NCBI RefSeq assembly: GCF_004363045.1
Contig: NZ_SNYJ01000014.1
Location: 1 to 64,000 of the forward strand
Source of the DNA: Aureibacillus halotolerans
Lineage (GTDB): Bacteria; Bacillota; Bacilli; Bacillales; DSM-28697
DNA length: 64,000 nt
Direction of reading: 5' to 3'
Below the pieces are notes generated by a model, which saw only the letters and a list, made by a program, of their open reading frames with translations, was not told where the DNA came from and searched no databases. Shown here in pieces: positions 1 to 9,821 of the stretch. The position numbers and the translations under genes are program-made. Positions within the stretch are counted from its first letter, which is position 1; the number at the start of each line of letters is the position of its first letter.

Positions 1-198
1 TCCATTGTAAAGGGTTTTTTCATTGTATAACGACTTGTTTATTGAACATTCTTTGTATTTTTAATGATCAGTACCTTTTAATGCAACGCTAGTGAGTCAA
101 TTTATGAAGTCAGTGCGGTGTCATAAATCAGAATGTTTCAACTAAAGATAAATGTAAAATCCCTAAACGACAGTGGATTTAGCAAAAGTAGGTGAAAT

Positions 199-616
199 GT
201 GATGAGAATTCACGATGAAATGTCGTCAATTCCCATGCCCCATATTGTGAGATATCTAAAATTACAAGGGTGGGACAGGGTGAATGATTTCCCTTCTGAC
301 AAACTAGTGGTATTTGAAGGACCCGAGGACATCACAGGAAGCCGAATTCAGGCAGTCCTACCCGCAAGTCCCTCTTATAAAGATTATCCTGTGAGAGTCA
401 AAGAGTTGATCTATGCATTAGCGGAGATTGAAGACCGTCCGGTTGAGGACATACTTGTTGATGTGGCAAAATGTATATGTGCCATTAAGCGTCAATGAAT
501 ATAAACTCGCATGCGACGCGCACCGTGATAATAAACGCATTCAGATAGAGGGAATCGTTGAACGGACAGGAAACCAGTGGAAGCTCATGGGGGCAGAACA
601 CTTTCGCGTTGAATAA
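199..616 (+). pseudogene. Remnant of a hypothetical gene with internal deletion
   Basis: Two short reading frames look like the two ends of one protein. The first (start ATG at 202 behind TAGGTGA) reads a protein-like N-terminus (VVFEGPEDITGSRIQAVLPA, then DRPVEDI) and stops at 498. The second, in another frame to 616, reads LSVNEYKLACDAHRDNKRIQ followed by EGIVERTGNQWKLMG. From memory, Bacillus proteins of unknown function carry these two segments at opposite ends of one chain, so the middle seems deleted and the frame shifted. Function unknown. The alternative is two unrelated small ORFs, which I find less likely. Confidence 0.5.
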
Positions 617-890
617 GAATTTTCTAGTGACCTTTTACATTCACATGATGATAGCCCTCGACATGGTGCACGTACAGATTCCCCTGCTTATATGCTCTGT
701 TGCGCTTTTTTTCTGCAAAATGATAGGATGTTCTTACAGCTATAGTCTGTGATAATGTCTAGCTCTAGCGTTTTCGAATAATAGCATTGATCTATATCTT
801 CTAAAGGAACTATATCGTAGAGAAACATAGTGGTGTTATTGAGTACATGCTAGCGTATTAAAATTTGAGATTAAGGGGAGGTTGGTGAAG

Positions 891-1406
891 GTGGGTAAAG
901 AAAACAAGGATCTCACTAATGAATTCGTTGAGGATGCTATCGGTATAAAGGTGTACAGATACCTTGAGTCCCTTCAAATAGATGAAAGATTCATGGGCGT
1001 TACTAAACAGCTTACGTCATTAGAATTGACTATTCAGAAGCTGAGTGAAAGTGTAGATAAACGATTTGATGCCGTAGATAAGAGATTTGATGATGTAGAT
1101 AAAAAATTTGATGCCGTAAATAAGAGATTTGACGGTGTAGATAAAAGGTTTGATGCCATGGACAAAAGATTTGATGGTGTAGATAAAAGATTTGATCACA
1201 TGGATGCAAAGTTAGATAAAATCGTGCACATGTTCGAACAATTATCGTATGATATCAACGAGGTGAAAACGGACGTTAAGCATATCCAGTCAGATAATAA
1301 CACCTTAAGAACTCATTTAGAGGACAACATCGCTAAAACGGATGCTGTGCACGATCATGTGTTTCGCAGGAAGAAAATCTATTTTGAAAAAGACCGAGAA
1401 AACTAG
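891..1406 (+). CDS. Coiled-coil protein with VDKRFD heptad repeats
   Basis: Start choice: TTG 882, GTG 885 and GTG 891 are all in frame after the Shine-Dalgarno AAGGGGAGG (873-881); GTG 891 has the best spacing. The protein (171 aa) has a mixed N-terminal part, then about nine consecutive heptads of the form [VM]D[KA][RK][FL]D, predicting a long parallel coiled coil, followed by a charged tail ending in RRKKIYFEKDREN. No signal peptide or membrane segment is visible. Such heptad proteins occur in Bacillus as structural or scaffold proteins of unknown role. At the DNA level the heptads form a degenerate 21-bp tandem repeat prone to copy-number change. An intrinsic terminator follows. Confidence 0.7.
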   Translation: MGKENKDLTNEFVEDAIGIKVYRYLESLQIDERFMGVTKQLTSLELTIQKLSESVDKRFDAVDKRFDDVDKKFDAVNKRFDGVDKRFDAMDKRFDGVDKRFDHMDAKLDKIVHMFEQLSYDINEVKTDVKHIQSDNNTLRTHLEDNIAKTDAVHDHVFRRKKIYFEKDREN

Positions 1407-1470
1407 AAGCGAAAAATGGCCAGTACATGACTATCTGTCGGCAGTCAGCGACTGAAGCATTTTCATATAG

Positions 1471-1500
1471 ACAAACCAGTGTGTACATGGTTTGTTTTTT
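1471..1500 (+). terminator. Intrinsic terminator of the coiled-coil gene
   Basis: ACAAACCA and TGGTTTGT form an 8-bp stem with a 9-nt loop, followed by a T run. Confidence 0.75.
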
Positions 1501-1642
1501 TAAATTCTTGAGCAACTGAGGTTAGGTGAACATTGGTTTTCTTTTTGCCCTATCTTAGCATTTGCGGCAATCGATGTTCTATGCCAAACTGTTGATAGAC
1601 TGGTATCTAGATAACAGACAAATTAGGTGAAGGAGTGTGCCA

Positions 1643-3358
1643 ATGAAAGTTCAACGAAATGACCCTTGTCCCTGTGGCAGTGGGAAGAAGTATAAGAAAT
1701 GTTGCTTGCTTATAAATAAAGAATTCGTATCCCCTCAAGAGGTCCAAATGCTTTATCAAGGGGTTCGCAAAGAATTCTACGATCTTTTTAATACGTACAC
1801 ACAGCCGATGATCCTCGAGAAAGCCGATGAATATGCTGAAGAAGAGCACATGTTTACGGATATGCTTCTCTATCAGACGCATCACGAAACCAACCAAACG
1901 TGGCTTGAGCATTATGTGGAGAGGACGATCAAACGCATCTCATCGGAGGGGCTTCGTACCCTTTATCGCCGCTGGCCGAATGTCGTTCCATCCGTTCTTC
2001 GCGTCGAGACATGGGTTACTCATGCACGTGTGATCGGGACCGATCTTTTTACTGGGGAAGAAAAAACGGTTCAGCTGAATGCCCCTGTGGAGAAGGACCA
2101 ATTAGGGAGTGATGCATTGCTTCTTGCCAATCTCATTCCTTTTGGCGATGATGGGTTGTTTATGGCTTTTGCGAATGAATGGTTCTTTGACAGGGAGGAT
2201 TGTGCCCCGCAATTGGAAGCGTTGGAGGAAGACGTCCGGGGACGAAAGCAGGCTGACATTGAAGACTTCTTGAAAATAAATTATTCTGAGTGGGTCCTCG
2301 ACCTGTTGAATCCAGTCGCAGATGAGGACGTTATACAATGGAATGATCCGAACCATGTGAAGGTTTTAAATTTGTATACAACGTATCGTGAGGCAGTGAA
2401 GTCTCCGATTGATGGGGACGGTGTCGTTGGGACCATTTTCTGGCATCGCTATTGCCAAAAAGAAGCTCCGCGTATTCGTAAACCAGAACGGTATGCAGCG
2501 GGCCTGCTGTATTTTACTGATGAGGGGTGGCCAATCGAAGGACAATCTGTGAGCAAGCAAGAGGCGGCTGAGGCGTTTGGTGTCTCTCTGTCAGCGGTCG
2601 CTGATGTGGAACGACAATTTCGCCAGTTTATGGATGATGAACTTGAGCATTCCCCTGATCTGAAAGTGGACATTGATATAAATGAGGACTTCGTGCATCA
2701 ATTGTTTGGTCCTTCCCATGAAGCAAAACCGCAAGAGGATACTGAATCGAGACGGATTGTCATGGAAGTTCTGGAGCAACAAAAAGACGAGTTTGTGGAG
2801 CAATTGGCAAGAGAAGAACAAACGGTCACGAAAGCGCTCCGGATGAAAAATAAGGGACGTTTATACCGCTTGAAGGAAACTCATCTGTGGTTTGATTTAA
2901 AACAGCTTATTGGGCATCTATTGGTCGCCATGGAACGTTTTCGGGAAGCAGAACGGCATTATCTCGAGCTTCTTGACGCTGATCAAAGCGATCCGCTGCA
3001 CATCCGATTGCATTTACTGCGAATGTATTTGCTTGAAGAGACATGGCAAAAGGCTCAGTCCTTGCTAGCCGAAGGACGAATGGATCGTCTAATAAGTGAG
3101 TGGGTTGGCATCTACATTCGTTGGAATATTGAAGACTCCCCGGAGATTGATGACGATGACGTCCTCTGTCTCCACGAGAAAAACCCGCGCATTGCCGAAG
3201 AAATGCTGGATTACCCGCAACTTAAGGCGAAAACGTCACAAGATGAAGAGCAGCTTGAGTTGGCGATCGTATTTAGCCAGTGTTTTGGCATGCTGTTTGA
3301 GAATGCCCCTGGTTTGTGTGACTACCTTGACAATCTTTTGACGGAACGAGCACAGTAA
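1643..3358 (+). CDS. SEC-C motif protein with helical repeat C-terminus
   Basis: Starts at ATG 1643, 7 nt after AGGAG (1631-1635). A SEC-C zinc-binding motif (DPCPCGSGKKYKKCC) lies at residues ~6-20; it is the module found at the SecA C-terminus and on many stand-alone proteins. The remaining ~550 residues are acidic and helical, with a segment near residues 420-500 (RFREAERHYLELL) that resembles TPR-type pairs. Such proteins are cytosolic, and the SEC-C zinc knuckle is thought to mediate protein or nucleic acid contacts; no specific function can be assigned. A second, decayed copy follows directly, with the upstream ~50 bp also duplicated. Confidence 0.75.
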   Translation: MKVQRNDPCPCGSGKKYKKCCLLINKEFVSPQEVQMLYQGVRKEFYDLFNTYTQPMILEKADEYAEEEHMFTDMLLYQTHHETNQTWLEHYVERTIKRISSEGLRTLYRRWPNVVPSVLRVETWVTHARVIGTDLFTGEEKTVQLNAPVEKDQLGSDALLLANLIPFGDDGLFMAFANEWFFDREDCAPQLEALEEDVRGRKQADIEDFLKINYSEWVLDLLNPVADEDVIQWNDPNHVKVLNLYTTYREAVKSPIDGDGVVGTIFWHRYCQKEAPRIRKPERYAAGLLYFTDEGWPIEGQSVSKQEAAEAFGVSLSAVADVERQFRQFMDDELEHSPDLKVDIDINEDFVHQLFGPSHEAKPQEDTESRRIVMEVLEQQKDEFVEQLAREEQTVTKALRMKNKGRLYRLKETHLWFDLKQLIGHLLVAMERFREAERHYLELLDADQSDPLHIRLHLLRMYLLEETWQKAQSLLAEGRMDRLISEWVGIYIRWNIEDSPEIDDDDVLCLHEKNPRIAEEMLDYPQLKAKTSQDEEQLELAIVFSQCFGMLFENAPGLCDYLDNLLTERAQ

Positions 3359-3408
3359 AAAACCATCCTTGCTGACGGAAGAGATCCCCTTGGCAAGGAT
3401 GGTTTTTT
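3359..3408 (+). terminator. Intrinsic terminator after the first SEC-C gene
   Basis: AACCATCCTTGC pairs with GCAAGGATGGTT across a loop and is followed by TTTTTT. Confidence 0.85.
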
Positions 3409-3547
3409 CATTTTCATTGAACGCTATTGAAAAAAGCTGACCTGTTTGCCTTACCCACCACATTAGTTGCGACAATAGCCTCTCTATGCCACACTATGGA
3501 GAGACAAGCACCTAATTGACAGAACAACCAGGTGAAGGAGCGTACCA

Positions 3548-5194
3548 ATGAAAATTCAACGAAATGACCCATGCCCTTGTGGCAGCGGGAAGAAATATAA
3601 GAAATGTTGCTTGCTTACGAAGAAAGAATTCATTTCCCCGCAAGAAGTCTACATGCTCTACCAAGGCTTGCGAAAGGATTATATTGAGGATTTTGAAGGC
3701 TATTTGTCCTTTATCGAAAATGAAAGTCCAACGGAGCCATTGAACCCAATGCTTCTCGAGCAAACCTTTATGGAGAGGGCACTCTATCATTCATTACCTG
3801 ACTCAAAACGGACATGGCTTCAAGACTACATCGAGGGCACAGTTCATCAAGTGTCTTCGAAGAAGCTTGCTGATCTTTATCGGAGCTGGGCAACGGCTGT
3901 CCCTTCGCTTCTTCGAATTGAACAAGCGCTTGACGATTCTCAGTTGAGTGGAACGGATCTTTTTACAGGAGAAAAGAAGGTTGTTTTGCTGAATACTCCA
4001 ATTGCCGGGGAGACACTGACGAACGGACAACTTTTATTCGCCAATTTGATTCCGTTTGATGACGAGCGTTTTATGGCGTTTGCAAGCGAATGGTTTCTGA
4101 CATTGACAGATATCGGTGCAAATCTCGACGGCTGGCGCAAGCAAGTTGCAGGCAACAATGTCGCTGAGATTGAATCCGCCTTGATCTCCAATTATAGACT
4201 GATGGTGTACGATTTATTGCTTGGCATCACTAAGCAGCCGCTTACGTGGTCCGATCAATCCCATAAAGACGTATCGAAGCTGTATATGGATCATCGCTTG
4301 CAGGCGGGAGGTGCCATTGATGCTGATGGGAAAGAAGGCGAGTTTTTCTGGAACCGTTTCTGTGAAAGTGAAGCCCCTGTCATTCGTATGCCAGAACGCT
4401 ACGCAGCAGGTCTCCTTTCCTTCATTGATGAAGGGTACCCTAAGAATTTGAATCCGTTGAGCAAGAAAGAAGCGGCAGCGGTTTTTGGGGCCTCAGTCTC
4501 AGGCGTTGATGCGGTCGAACGTCAATTACGAATATTTATGGACAATGAGTTGGAGTTGCTTCATTCACCAGAAAAACAAAGCAACCGTTGAGCGCCGCTT
4601 TGAATTTGACGAAGACTTCCATGACGATGACGAACCTTTGAGCTCCCTCCGCGATAGCCTTGAAGAAGATAGCTATCATCTCCAGCGACGTGTGAAGAGA
4701 GAAGAAGAAAACAACGTCACACAGGAGCTCAAGGACAAGCATAAGGAAAACCTTTGGCATGTGAAGAACACAGAGGAATGGTTTAATCTCAAGCTGTGGC
4801 TTGGGGATGTATTCATCGAAATGAAACGTTATCAAGAGGCATGACAAAGAGGATCATTTGCATGCAAAAGAGTATTTGCTTGAGTCCAAATGGGACAAAG
4901 CAAAGAAGTTACATCGCCCCTGTGACGAGACAATGGATTGAACTCTTTCTCCTATGGAAGGAAGTCGACTCGCCAGACATTGAAGAGAATGTCATTCTTC
5001 ATCTCCATAAAGAAAACAAACATGTTGCTGAGGAGTTGTTGTTTCTCCCCCAGAGTCTGATCAACACGGAACAGAACGAACAGAAGCTTGCTGAAGCGGA
5101 TGAATTTGTTGACATGTAGGACGCCCTTTTTGAGACAACCCCTGGAAAAAAGAAATTTATCGCGGATGTTCTTGATTATCCAATAGAATCGTAA
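3548..5194 (+). pseudogene. Decayed paralogue of the SEC-C protein
   Basis: Reads from ATG 3548 (Shine-Dalgarno GAAGGAG) with the same SEC-C N-terminus as the upstream gene and stays similar for ~340 aa. It then stops at 4591. Homology continues in frame 3 (EEWFNLKLWLGDVFIEMKRY against the upstream LWFDLKQLIGHLLVAMERF), shifts again near 4840 (LHAKEYLLESKWDKAK), then returns to frame 2 (DSPDIEENVILHLHKENK), crosses an in-frame TAG at 5117 and ends at TAA 5192-5194. At least three frame changes plus a nonsense codon make a full-length product impossible. A truncated 347-aa product could still be made. Confidence 0.85.
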
Positions 5195-5249
5195 ACAAAC
5201 ATGCCTTGCATAAAGGAGACATTCTCCAATGCAAGGCATGTTTGTTTTG
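5195..5249. terminator. Bidirectional terminator between SEC-C pseudogene and PTS gene
   Basis: AAACATGCCTTGCAT pairs perfectly with ATGCAAGGCATGTTT, with A and T runs on the two sides, so it can serve both converging transcripts. Confidence 0.85.
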
Positions 5250-5259
5250 TATAAAGACT

Positions 5260-6627
5260 CTATTCAAGAACCCCTTCGCGCTTGCGCATCGTCGCAAACG
5301 TAAGGGCAAATGCCACACCAATCGCAATGATGATGCCAATGACGGCATACATAAAGTACGGACCGACATAGGCAACGAGGCTGACGATACTGGATAGAAT
5401 GTAGCCATAGATGCGAACGCCGAACAGTGCAATGAAGATGGAGGCAGCCATGCTTCCGACGGTACAAGCGATAAAGGCACGACGGTTTTTGATCAATACC
5501 CCAAACAGTGCAGGTTCGGTAATGCCGAGCAAGGCAGAAATGGCCGCTGAGAGAATAACGGACTTCTCTTTCTTGTCCTTCGTCTTGAAGAACACAGCCA
5601 ACGTGGCCCCACAAATCGCCATGTTCGCCATAAACATCATCGGCATCAGCATGTCATAACCGTTGTCGACGAAGTTTTGCAGGGCGATTGGTGTCATCGC
5701 ATGGTGCATCCCAAAGACGATGGCAATTGGACGAATGCCGCCAACGACAGCACCGGCAAGAATAGACGATACCGCAAACAGCCATTCAATAAAGGCCGCG
5801 AGTAAATCCCCAACATACGCACCTAAAGGACCGGCAACGATGAGCGCGACTGGAATTGCGATAAACAGCGTCAATGTTGGTGTGAACACCGTACGAAGAG
5901 CGTTTGGCATCCAACGATCGACATAACGTTCAATGTAGCTTAACGCCCAGACAGACAAAATAATCGGGATGACCGTTGCGGCGTAACTGAGGACGGGCAC
6001 AGGCAGTCCGATAAATTGGTATTGCGCAATTTCCCCGGCCTTGGCCGCTTCCATGAGTGATGGATACATAAACCCACCGGCCACGGCGATGGCCAAATAC
6101 TGATTCGTTTTGAAGATTTTGGCGGCTGATGCAGCTAGGAAGAACGGCAGGAAGTGGAAGACGGCACTGGCGATCAAGTCTAGGATAATCACCGTGTCGC
6201 TTTCCTCGTTCAGGACATTCAGCGCGATCAGACCAGCAAGAATCCCTTTGATCATCCCCGCACCAGCGATGGCTGGAACGATGGGACCAAACACGCCAGA
6301 GACGACATCTAAAAGGCGAGAAAAGAGGCCTTTTTTCTGACCAGAGGATGATGACGACGCTTTGTTGTCTTCTTCTCCTGTATCGCCAAGCTCGTCCATC
6401 AACGCGGTGTGCACCTTTTGCACATGGGTGCCGATGATGATTTGGTACTGATTGTTGTTCACTTGCTCACCCATCACGCCGTCGAGGTTTTTGATTTGCG
6501 CATGATCGATTTTGTCAAAATCATGCAGGTCGAGACGCAGACGTGTCATGCAGTGCCAAGCCTTTTTAATATTCTCTTCTCCGCCAACGTGACGGATGAT
6601 GTGTTTCACCAATTCTTGTTCCTTCAT
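5260..6627 (-). CDS. PTS sugar transporter, EIIBC (glucose/sucrose/beta-glucoside family)
   Basis: Membrane permease that phosphorylates its sugar during uptake. The EIIB domain is residues ~1-90 with the phospho-cysteine in WHCMTRLRL (C26). A serine-rich linker (ASSSSSGQ) follows, then the EIIC domain with ~10 membrane segments and the GxxxAPxx-like GGIRPIAIVFGMHHAM and GITEPALFGV motifs. No EIIA domain is attached, so phosphate must come from a separate EIIA. Start chosen at 6627: AAAGGA lies 8 nt upstream, while the longer ATG at 6654 has no ribosome site. It is divergent from the dehydratase gene, and a GntR/UTRA regulator of the type that often controls PTS genes lies 2.5 kb away. Substrate is not readable from sequence. 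Confidence 0.85.
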   Translation of the reverse strand: MKEQELVKHIIRHVGGEENIKKAWHCMTRLRLDLHDFDKIDHAQIKNLDGVMGEQVNNNQYQIIIGTHVQKVHTALMDELGDTGEEDNKASSSSSGQKKGLFSRLLDVVSGVFGPIVPAIAGAGMIKGILAGLIALNVLNEESDTVIILDLIASAVFHFLPFFLAASAAKIFKTNQYLAIAVAGGFMYPSLMEAAKAGEIAQYQFIGLPVPVLSYAATVIPIILSVWALSYIERYVDRWMPNALRTVFTPTLTLFIAIPVALIVAGPLGAYVGDLLAAFIEWLFAVSSILAGAVVGGIRPIAIVFGMHHAMTPIALQNFVDNGYDMLMPMMFMANMAICGATLAVFFKTKDKKEKSVILSAAISALLGITEPALFGVLIKNRRAFIACTVGSMAASIFIALFGVRIYGYILSSIVSLVAYVGPYFMYAVIGIIIAIGVAFALTFATMRKREGVLE

Positions 6628-6854
6628 GTGATCATTCCTTTGCTGCGAATTCATGACTCATCGTAGCACACGAGTGGCTGTTGTGAAAACGGTTAATAAA
6701 ACCAATGAATTTGTGAAATCCTTTTATATCAAGGTTTCATTTAAAATTGGTATGGTATTATAGCGGTTTTCATAGGGATAATATGACCAAATTGACGGCA
6801 TACTATTCTCTATGATTAAATGAGACCGAATCTTAATGTAAAAAGGAGTCTCAC

Positions 6855-8057
6855 ATGACCAATCCAACCATCATTACGGATGTAACCTGTGTCGTCACGA
6901 ACCCGAAACGTCATAATCTTATCGTTGTGAAAGTATCGACGAATAAAGGCATTACCGGTTATGGATGCGCAACGTTTCAACAGCGCCCTTTAGCCGTTCA
7001 AACGATGGTCGAGGAATACGTAAAACCGCTCGTCGTTGGGCGATGTGCGGATGATATTGAAGATATGTGGCAAGTCATGCAAGTGAACGCTTACTGGCGG
7101 AATGGCCCTGTCATGAACAATGCGATTGCCGGCGTCGATATGGCGCTATGGGACATTAAAGGCAAGCTCGCTGACATGCCGTTGTACCAGCTGTTTGGCG
7201 GCAAATCGAAAAGCGCGATTGAAGCCTATACGCATGCGGATGGGGAAACGTTAGAGGAACTGTTTGCGAACGTCGACGCGTTGAAGGCGCGGGGCTTTCG
7301 GCATATTCGTTGTCAGATTGGCCTTTATGGAGGCAAGCAAAAGGAAATGCATTTGCCGAAGGAGCAGCGGACAGGGGCTTACTATGATCCTGATCAATAC
7401 ACCGCGACAATTGTCTCGATGTTTAAGGCGTTGCGCGAACGTTATGGCAATGAGCTCCATTTTCTACATGATGTCCATGAGCGTTTGACACCAAACAATG
7501 CGATTCAGTTTGCGAAGGACTTGGAGCCGTATAAACTCTTTTTCTTGGAGGATGTTTTGCCGCCAGCCCAAAATGAGTGGTTGGCGCAGCTTCGTGCCCA
7601 GTGCAGCACACCAATCGCGACAGGGGAGCTGTTTAACAACCCGGCTGAGTGGACGTCGTTGATTGTCAATCGTCAAATCGATTACATCCGCTGTCACGTA
7701 TCACAGATTGGTGGCATTACGCCAGCGCTGAAATTGGCTCACTTATGCGATGCCTTTGGCGTGCAGCTCGCTTGGCATGGCCCATCGGATATGACGCCGA
7801 TTGGTGTAGCCGTGAACACGCATCTGAACATTCATCTGCATAATGCGGCGATCCAAGAGATTCAGGAGGCAGATGACAATACGCGTGCGATGTTCCCAGG
7901 AAGTGTCGAGGTCGCCAACGGCTATATCGAACCAAGCGAACGCCCCGGCATTGGCGTCGAGTTTAATGAAGACATGGCCGCGGAATGGCCAGTGATATAC
8001 CGCCGCCACGAGTGGACCGAATCCCGCTTGCCGAATGGGCGGATTCATACGCCGTAA
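6855..8057 (+). CDS. Enolase-superfamily sugar acid dehydratase (ManD/RspA type)
   Basis: 400-aa mandelate racemase/muconate lactonizing fold protein. Metal ligands appear as D206 (HDVHERL), E232 (FLEDVLPP) and E258 (TGELFNN), and H208 and H308 (WHGPSDMTP) fit the general acid/base positions. The 26-residue spacing of the three ligands equals that of characterised ManD. Known family members dehydrate D-mannonate, or D-gluconate less efficiently, to 2-keto-3-deoxygluconate; which applies here is open, because the loop between the first Arg and D206 is shorter than in ManD as I remember it. Start ATG 6855 follows AAAAGGAG. Probably acts with the divergent PTS and downstream GntR in sugar or sugar-acid breakdown. 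Confidence 0.85.
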   Translation: MTNPTIITDVTCVVTNPKRHNLIVVKVSTNKGITGYGCATFQQRPLAVQTMVEEYVKPLVVGRCADDIEDMWQVMQVNAYWRNGPVMNNAIAGVDMALWDIKGKLADMPLYQLFGGKSKSAIEAYTHADGETLEELFANVDALKARGFRHIRCQIGLYGGKQKEMHLPKEQRTGAYYDPDQYTATIVSMFKALRERYGNELHFLHDVHERLTPNNAIQFAKDLEPYKLFFLEDVLPPAQNEWLAQLRAQCSTPIATGELFNNPAEWTSLIVNRQIDYIRCHVSQIGGITPALKLAHLCDAFGVQLAWHGPSDMTPIGVAVNTHLNIHLHNAAIQEIQEADDNTRAMFPGSVEVANGYIEPSERPGIGVEFNEDMAAEWPVIYRRHEWTESRLPNGRIHTP

Positions 8058-8064
8058 AAGTGAG

Positions 8065-8094
8065 AAAACCCCTTAGCCGAGCTAAGGGGTTTTT
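8065..8094 (+). terminator. Intrinsic terminator after the dehydratase gene
   Basis: AAAACCCCTTAGC/GCTAAGGGGTTTTT hairpin directly after the stop codon. Confidence 0.9.
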
Positions 8095-8120
8095 GGGTGG
8101 TGAGGGAAGGGAGCTGAGAA

Positions 8121-8997
8121 GTGCTCAAAAAAAGGCTTGGTGCGCGCGGGGAAGAGATGCAGTGCTCGAACGGAAGTGTGGTGCGCGAAAAACGTACATT
8201 GGTGCTCGGAAATCCGGTTGGAGTGCGCGGAAATAGGCTTGGTGCGCGCGAAAATGGAGGTCGAGTGCTCGAACGGAAGTGGAGTGCGCGAAAAACGTAC
8301 ATTGGTGCTCGAAAATTAGGTTGGAGTGCGCGGAAATAGGCTTGGTGCGCGCGAAAATTGAGGTGCAGTGCTCGAACGGAGGTGTGGTGCGCGAAAAACG
8401 TACATTGGTGCTCGAAAATCCGGTTGGAGTGCTCGAAAAAAGGCTTGGGGCGCGCGAAAATGGAGGTCGAGTGCTCGAACGGAGGTGTAGTGCGCGAAAA
8501 ACGTACATTGGTGCTCGAAAATTAGGTTGGAGTGCTCGAAAAAAGGCTTGGGGCGCGCGAAAATTGAGGTCGAGTGCTCGAACGGAAGTGTGGTGCGCGA
8601 AAAACGTACATTGGTGCTCGAAAATTAGGTTGGAGTGCGCGGAAATAGGCTTGGGGCGCGCGAAAATTGAGGTCGAGTGCTCGAACGGAAGTGTGGTGCG
8701 CGAAAAACGTACATTGGTGCTCGAAAATCCGGTTGGAGTGCGCGAAAAAAGGCTTGGGGCGCGCGAAAATTGAGGTCGAGTGCTCGAACGGAGGTGGGGT
8801 GCGCGAAAAACGTACATTGGTGCTCGAAAATTAGGTTGGAGTGCTCGAAAAAAGGCTTAGGGCGCGCGAAAATTGAGGTCGAGTGCTCGAACGGAGGTGG
8901 AGTGCGCGAAAAACGTACATTGGTGCTCGAAAATCAGGTTGGAGTGCGCGGAAATAGGCTTGGTGCGCGCGAAAAATGGGCGTGCAGTGCGCGAACC
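8121..8997 (+). repeat. 103-bp higher-order repeat array of GTGCKCGAAAA units
   Basis: About 8.5 copies of a 103-bp unit. The marker ACGTACATTG recurs at 8192, 8295, 8398, 8501, 8604, 8707, 8810 and 8913, a spacing of exactly 103 each time. Each unit has five words of 19-23 bp that all begin with GTGCGCG or GTGCTCG (GTGCTCGAACGG, GTGCGCGAAAAACG, GTGCTCGAAAAT, GTGCKCGRAAA, GKGCGCGCGAAAA). Long reading frames run through it on both strands only because the unit lacks stops; they have no ribosome site. It lies between the dehydratase terminator and the GntR gene. Confidence 0.95.
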
Positions 8998-9101
8998 TCA
9001 TGGAAAACCTCTTGAAGAAGGCCAAAAATGCTCGACTGAACCTTGGCGATGAAACGCTTTTCCAATATACTTCAATTAGATAAGAAAGGAGCGCTCAGAC
9101 G

Positions 9102-9821
9102 ATGCGGAAAAAAGAATTCATCTCGGAGGACTTGCTGAGCAAAATTTATCAAAACAAATACCGTCCTGGTGAAAAGCTTCCGCCTGAGCGTGAGCTTGCG
9201 ATCCAGTACGGCGTGTCACGATACACGATTCGTGAGGCGTTAAAAAAGCTGCTAAACATTGGCTGTGTCCGCACTGTGCAAGGGGCTGGCATTTATGTCA
9301 CTGGGTCAAATGAGCGAAATCCGCTCGTGTACAATTCATTGACGGAGAAGAAATTCAAGGACATTGATTCTCATATTGTGTACTTAAAACAGGTTCCTGC
9401 CTCTCCACAAATGGCGAAGCTTTTTGATTTTGTAGAAGAAGGGGAGACCCTTTGGGAGTACCAGCGTGTGCGGATTGTCGAGATGCAAAAGATGCAAATT
9501 GAAACGACTCGTTTGCCTGTGTCCTATTTTCCCCAGCTTGACACGTCGGTGATCGCTCAGTCCGTGCATGATTTCGTTCAGCAGCAAGGCTATCAGATTT
9601 CCCATTTTATGACCACGTATCGTGCGGTCAATATCTCGAAGGCACAAGCCGAGATGCTTAATTGTAAAAAAGGCGTCGCCGCCATGGAAATCCTGAACCG
9701 CGGCTTGCTCGATGACGGCCGAGTGTTTGAATACAGCGAGCTGATTAACCTTGATTATGCCTGTACGTATTTCACACCGTTTAACTCGAGCCGCCATCAG
9801 GTGCGAAAGGATGGATACTGA
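9102..9821 (+). CDS. GntR-family regulator, HutC/UTRA subfamily
   Basis: Winged-helix DNA-binding domain at residues ~5-70 (PGEKLPPERELAIQYGVSRY, then TIREALKKL) followed by a UTRA ligand-binding domain (~90-235). UTRA regulators bind small sugars or sugar phosphates and usually repress PTS or catabolic genes. ATG 9102 follows GAAAGGAG. It sits downstream of the PTS/dehydratase pair, its likely targets, but separated from them by the 103-bp repeat array. Confidence 0.88.
   Translation: MRKKEFISEDLLSKIYQNKYRPGEKLPPERELAIQYGVSRYTIREALKKLLNIGCVRTVQGAGIYVTGSNERNPLVYNSLTEKKFKDIDSHIVYLKQVPASPQMAKLFDFVEEGETLWEYQRVRIVEMQKMQIETTRLPVSYFPQLDTSVIAQSVHDFVQQQGYQISHFMTTYRAVNISKAQAEMLNCKKGVAAMEILNRGLLDDGRVFEYSELINLDYACTYFTPFNSSRHQVRKDGY

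Noticed and set aside
6765-6780. Possible cre site (TATAGCGGTTTTCA) before the dehydratase gene
   Set aside because: The CG is shifted by one relative to the consensus and two key bases differ.
8125-8817. Long open frames on both strands through the 8.1-kb array (for example 230 codons on the minus strand)
   Set aside because: They arise because the 103-bp unit lacks stop codons; the peptides are pure repeats, no ribosome site is present, and similar frames occur in the other arrays.
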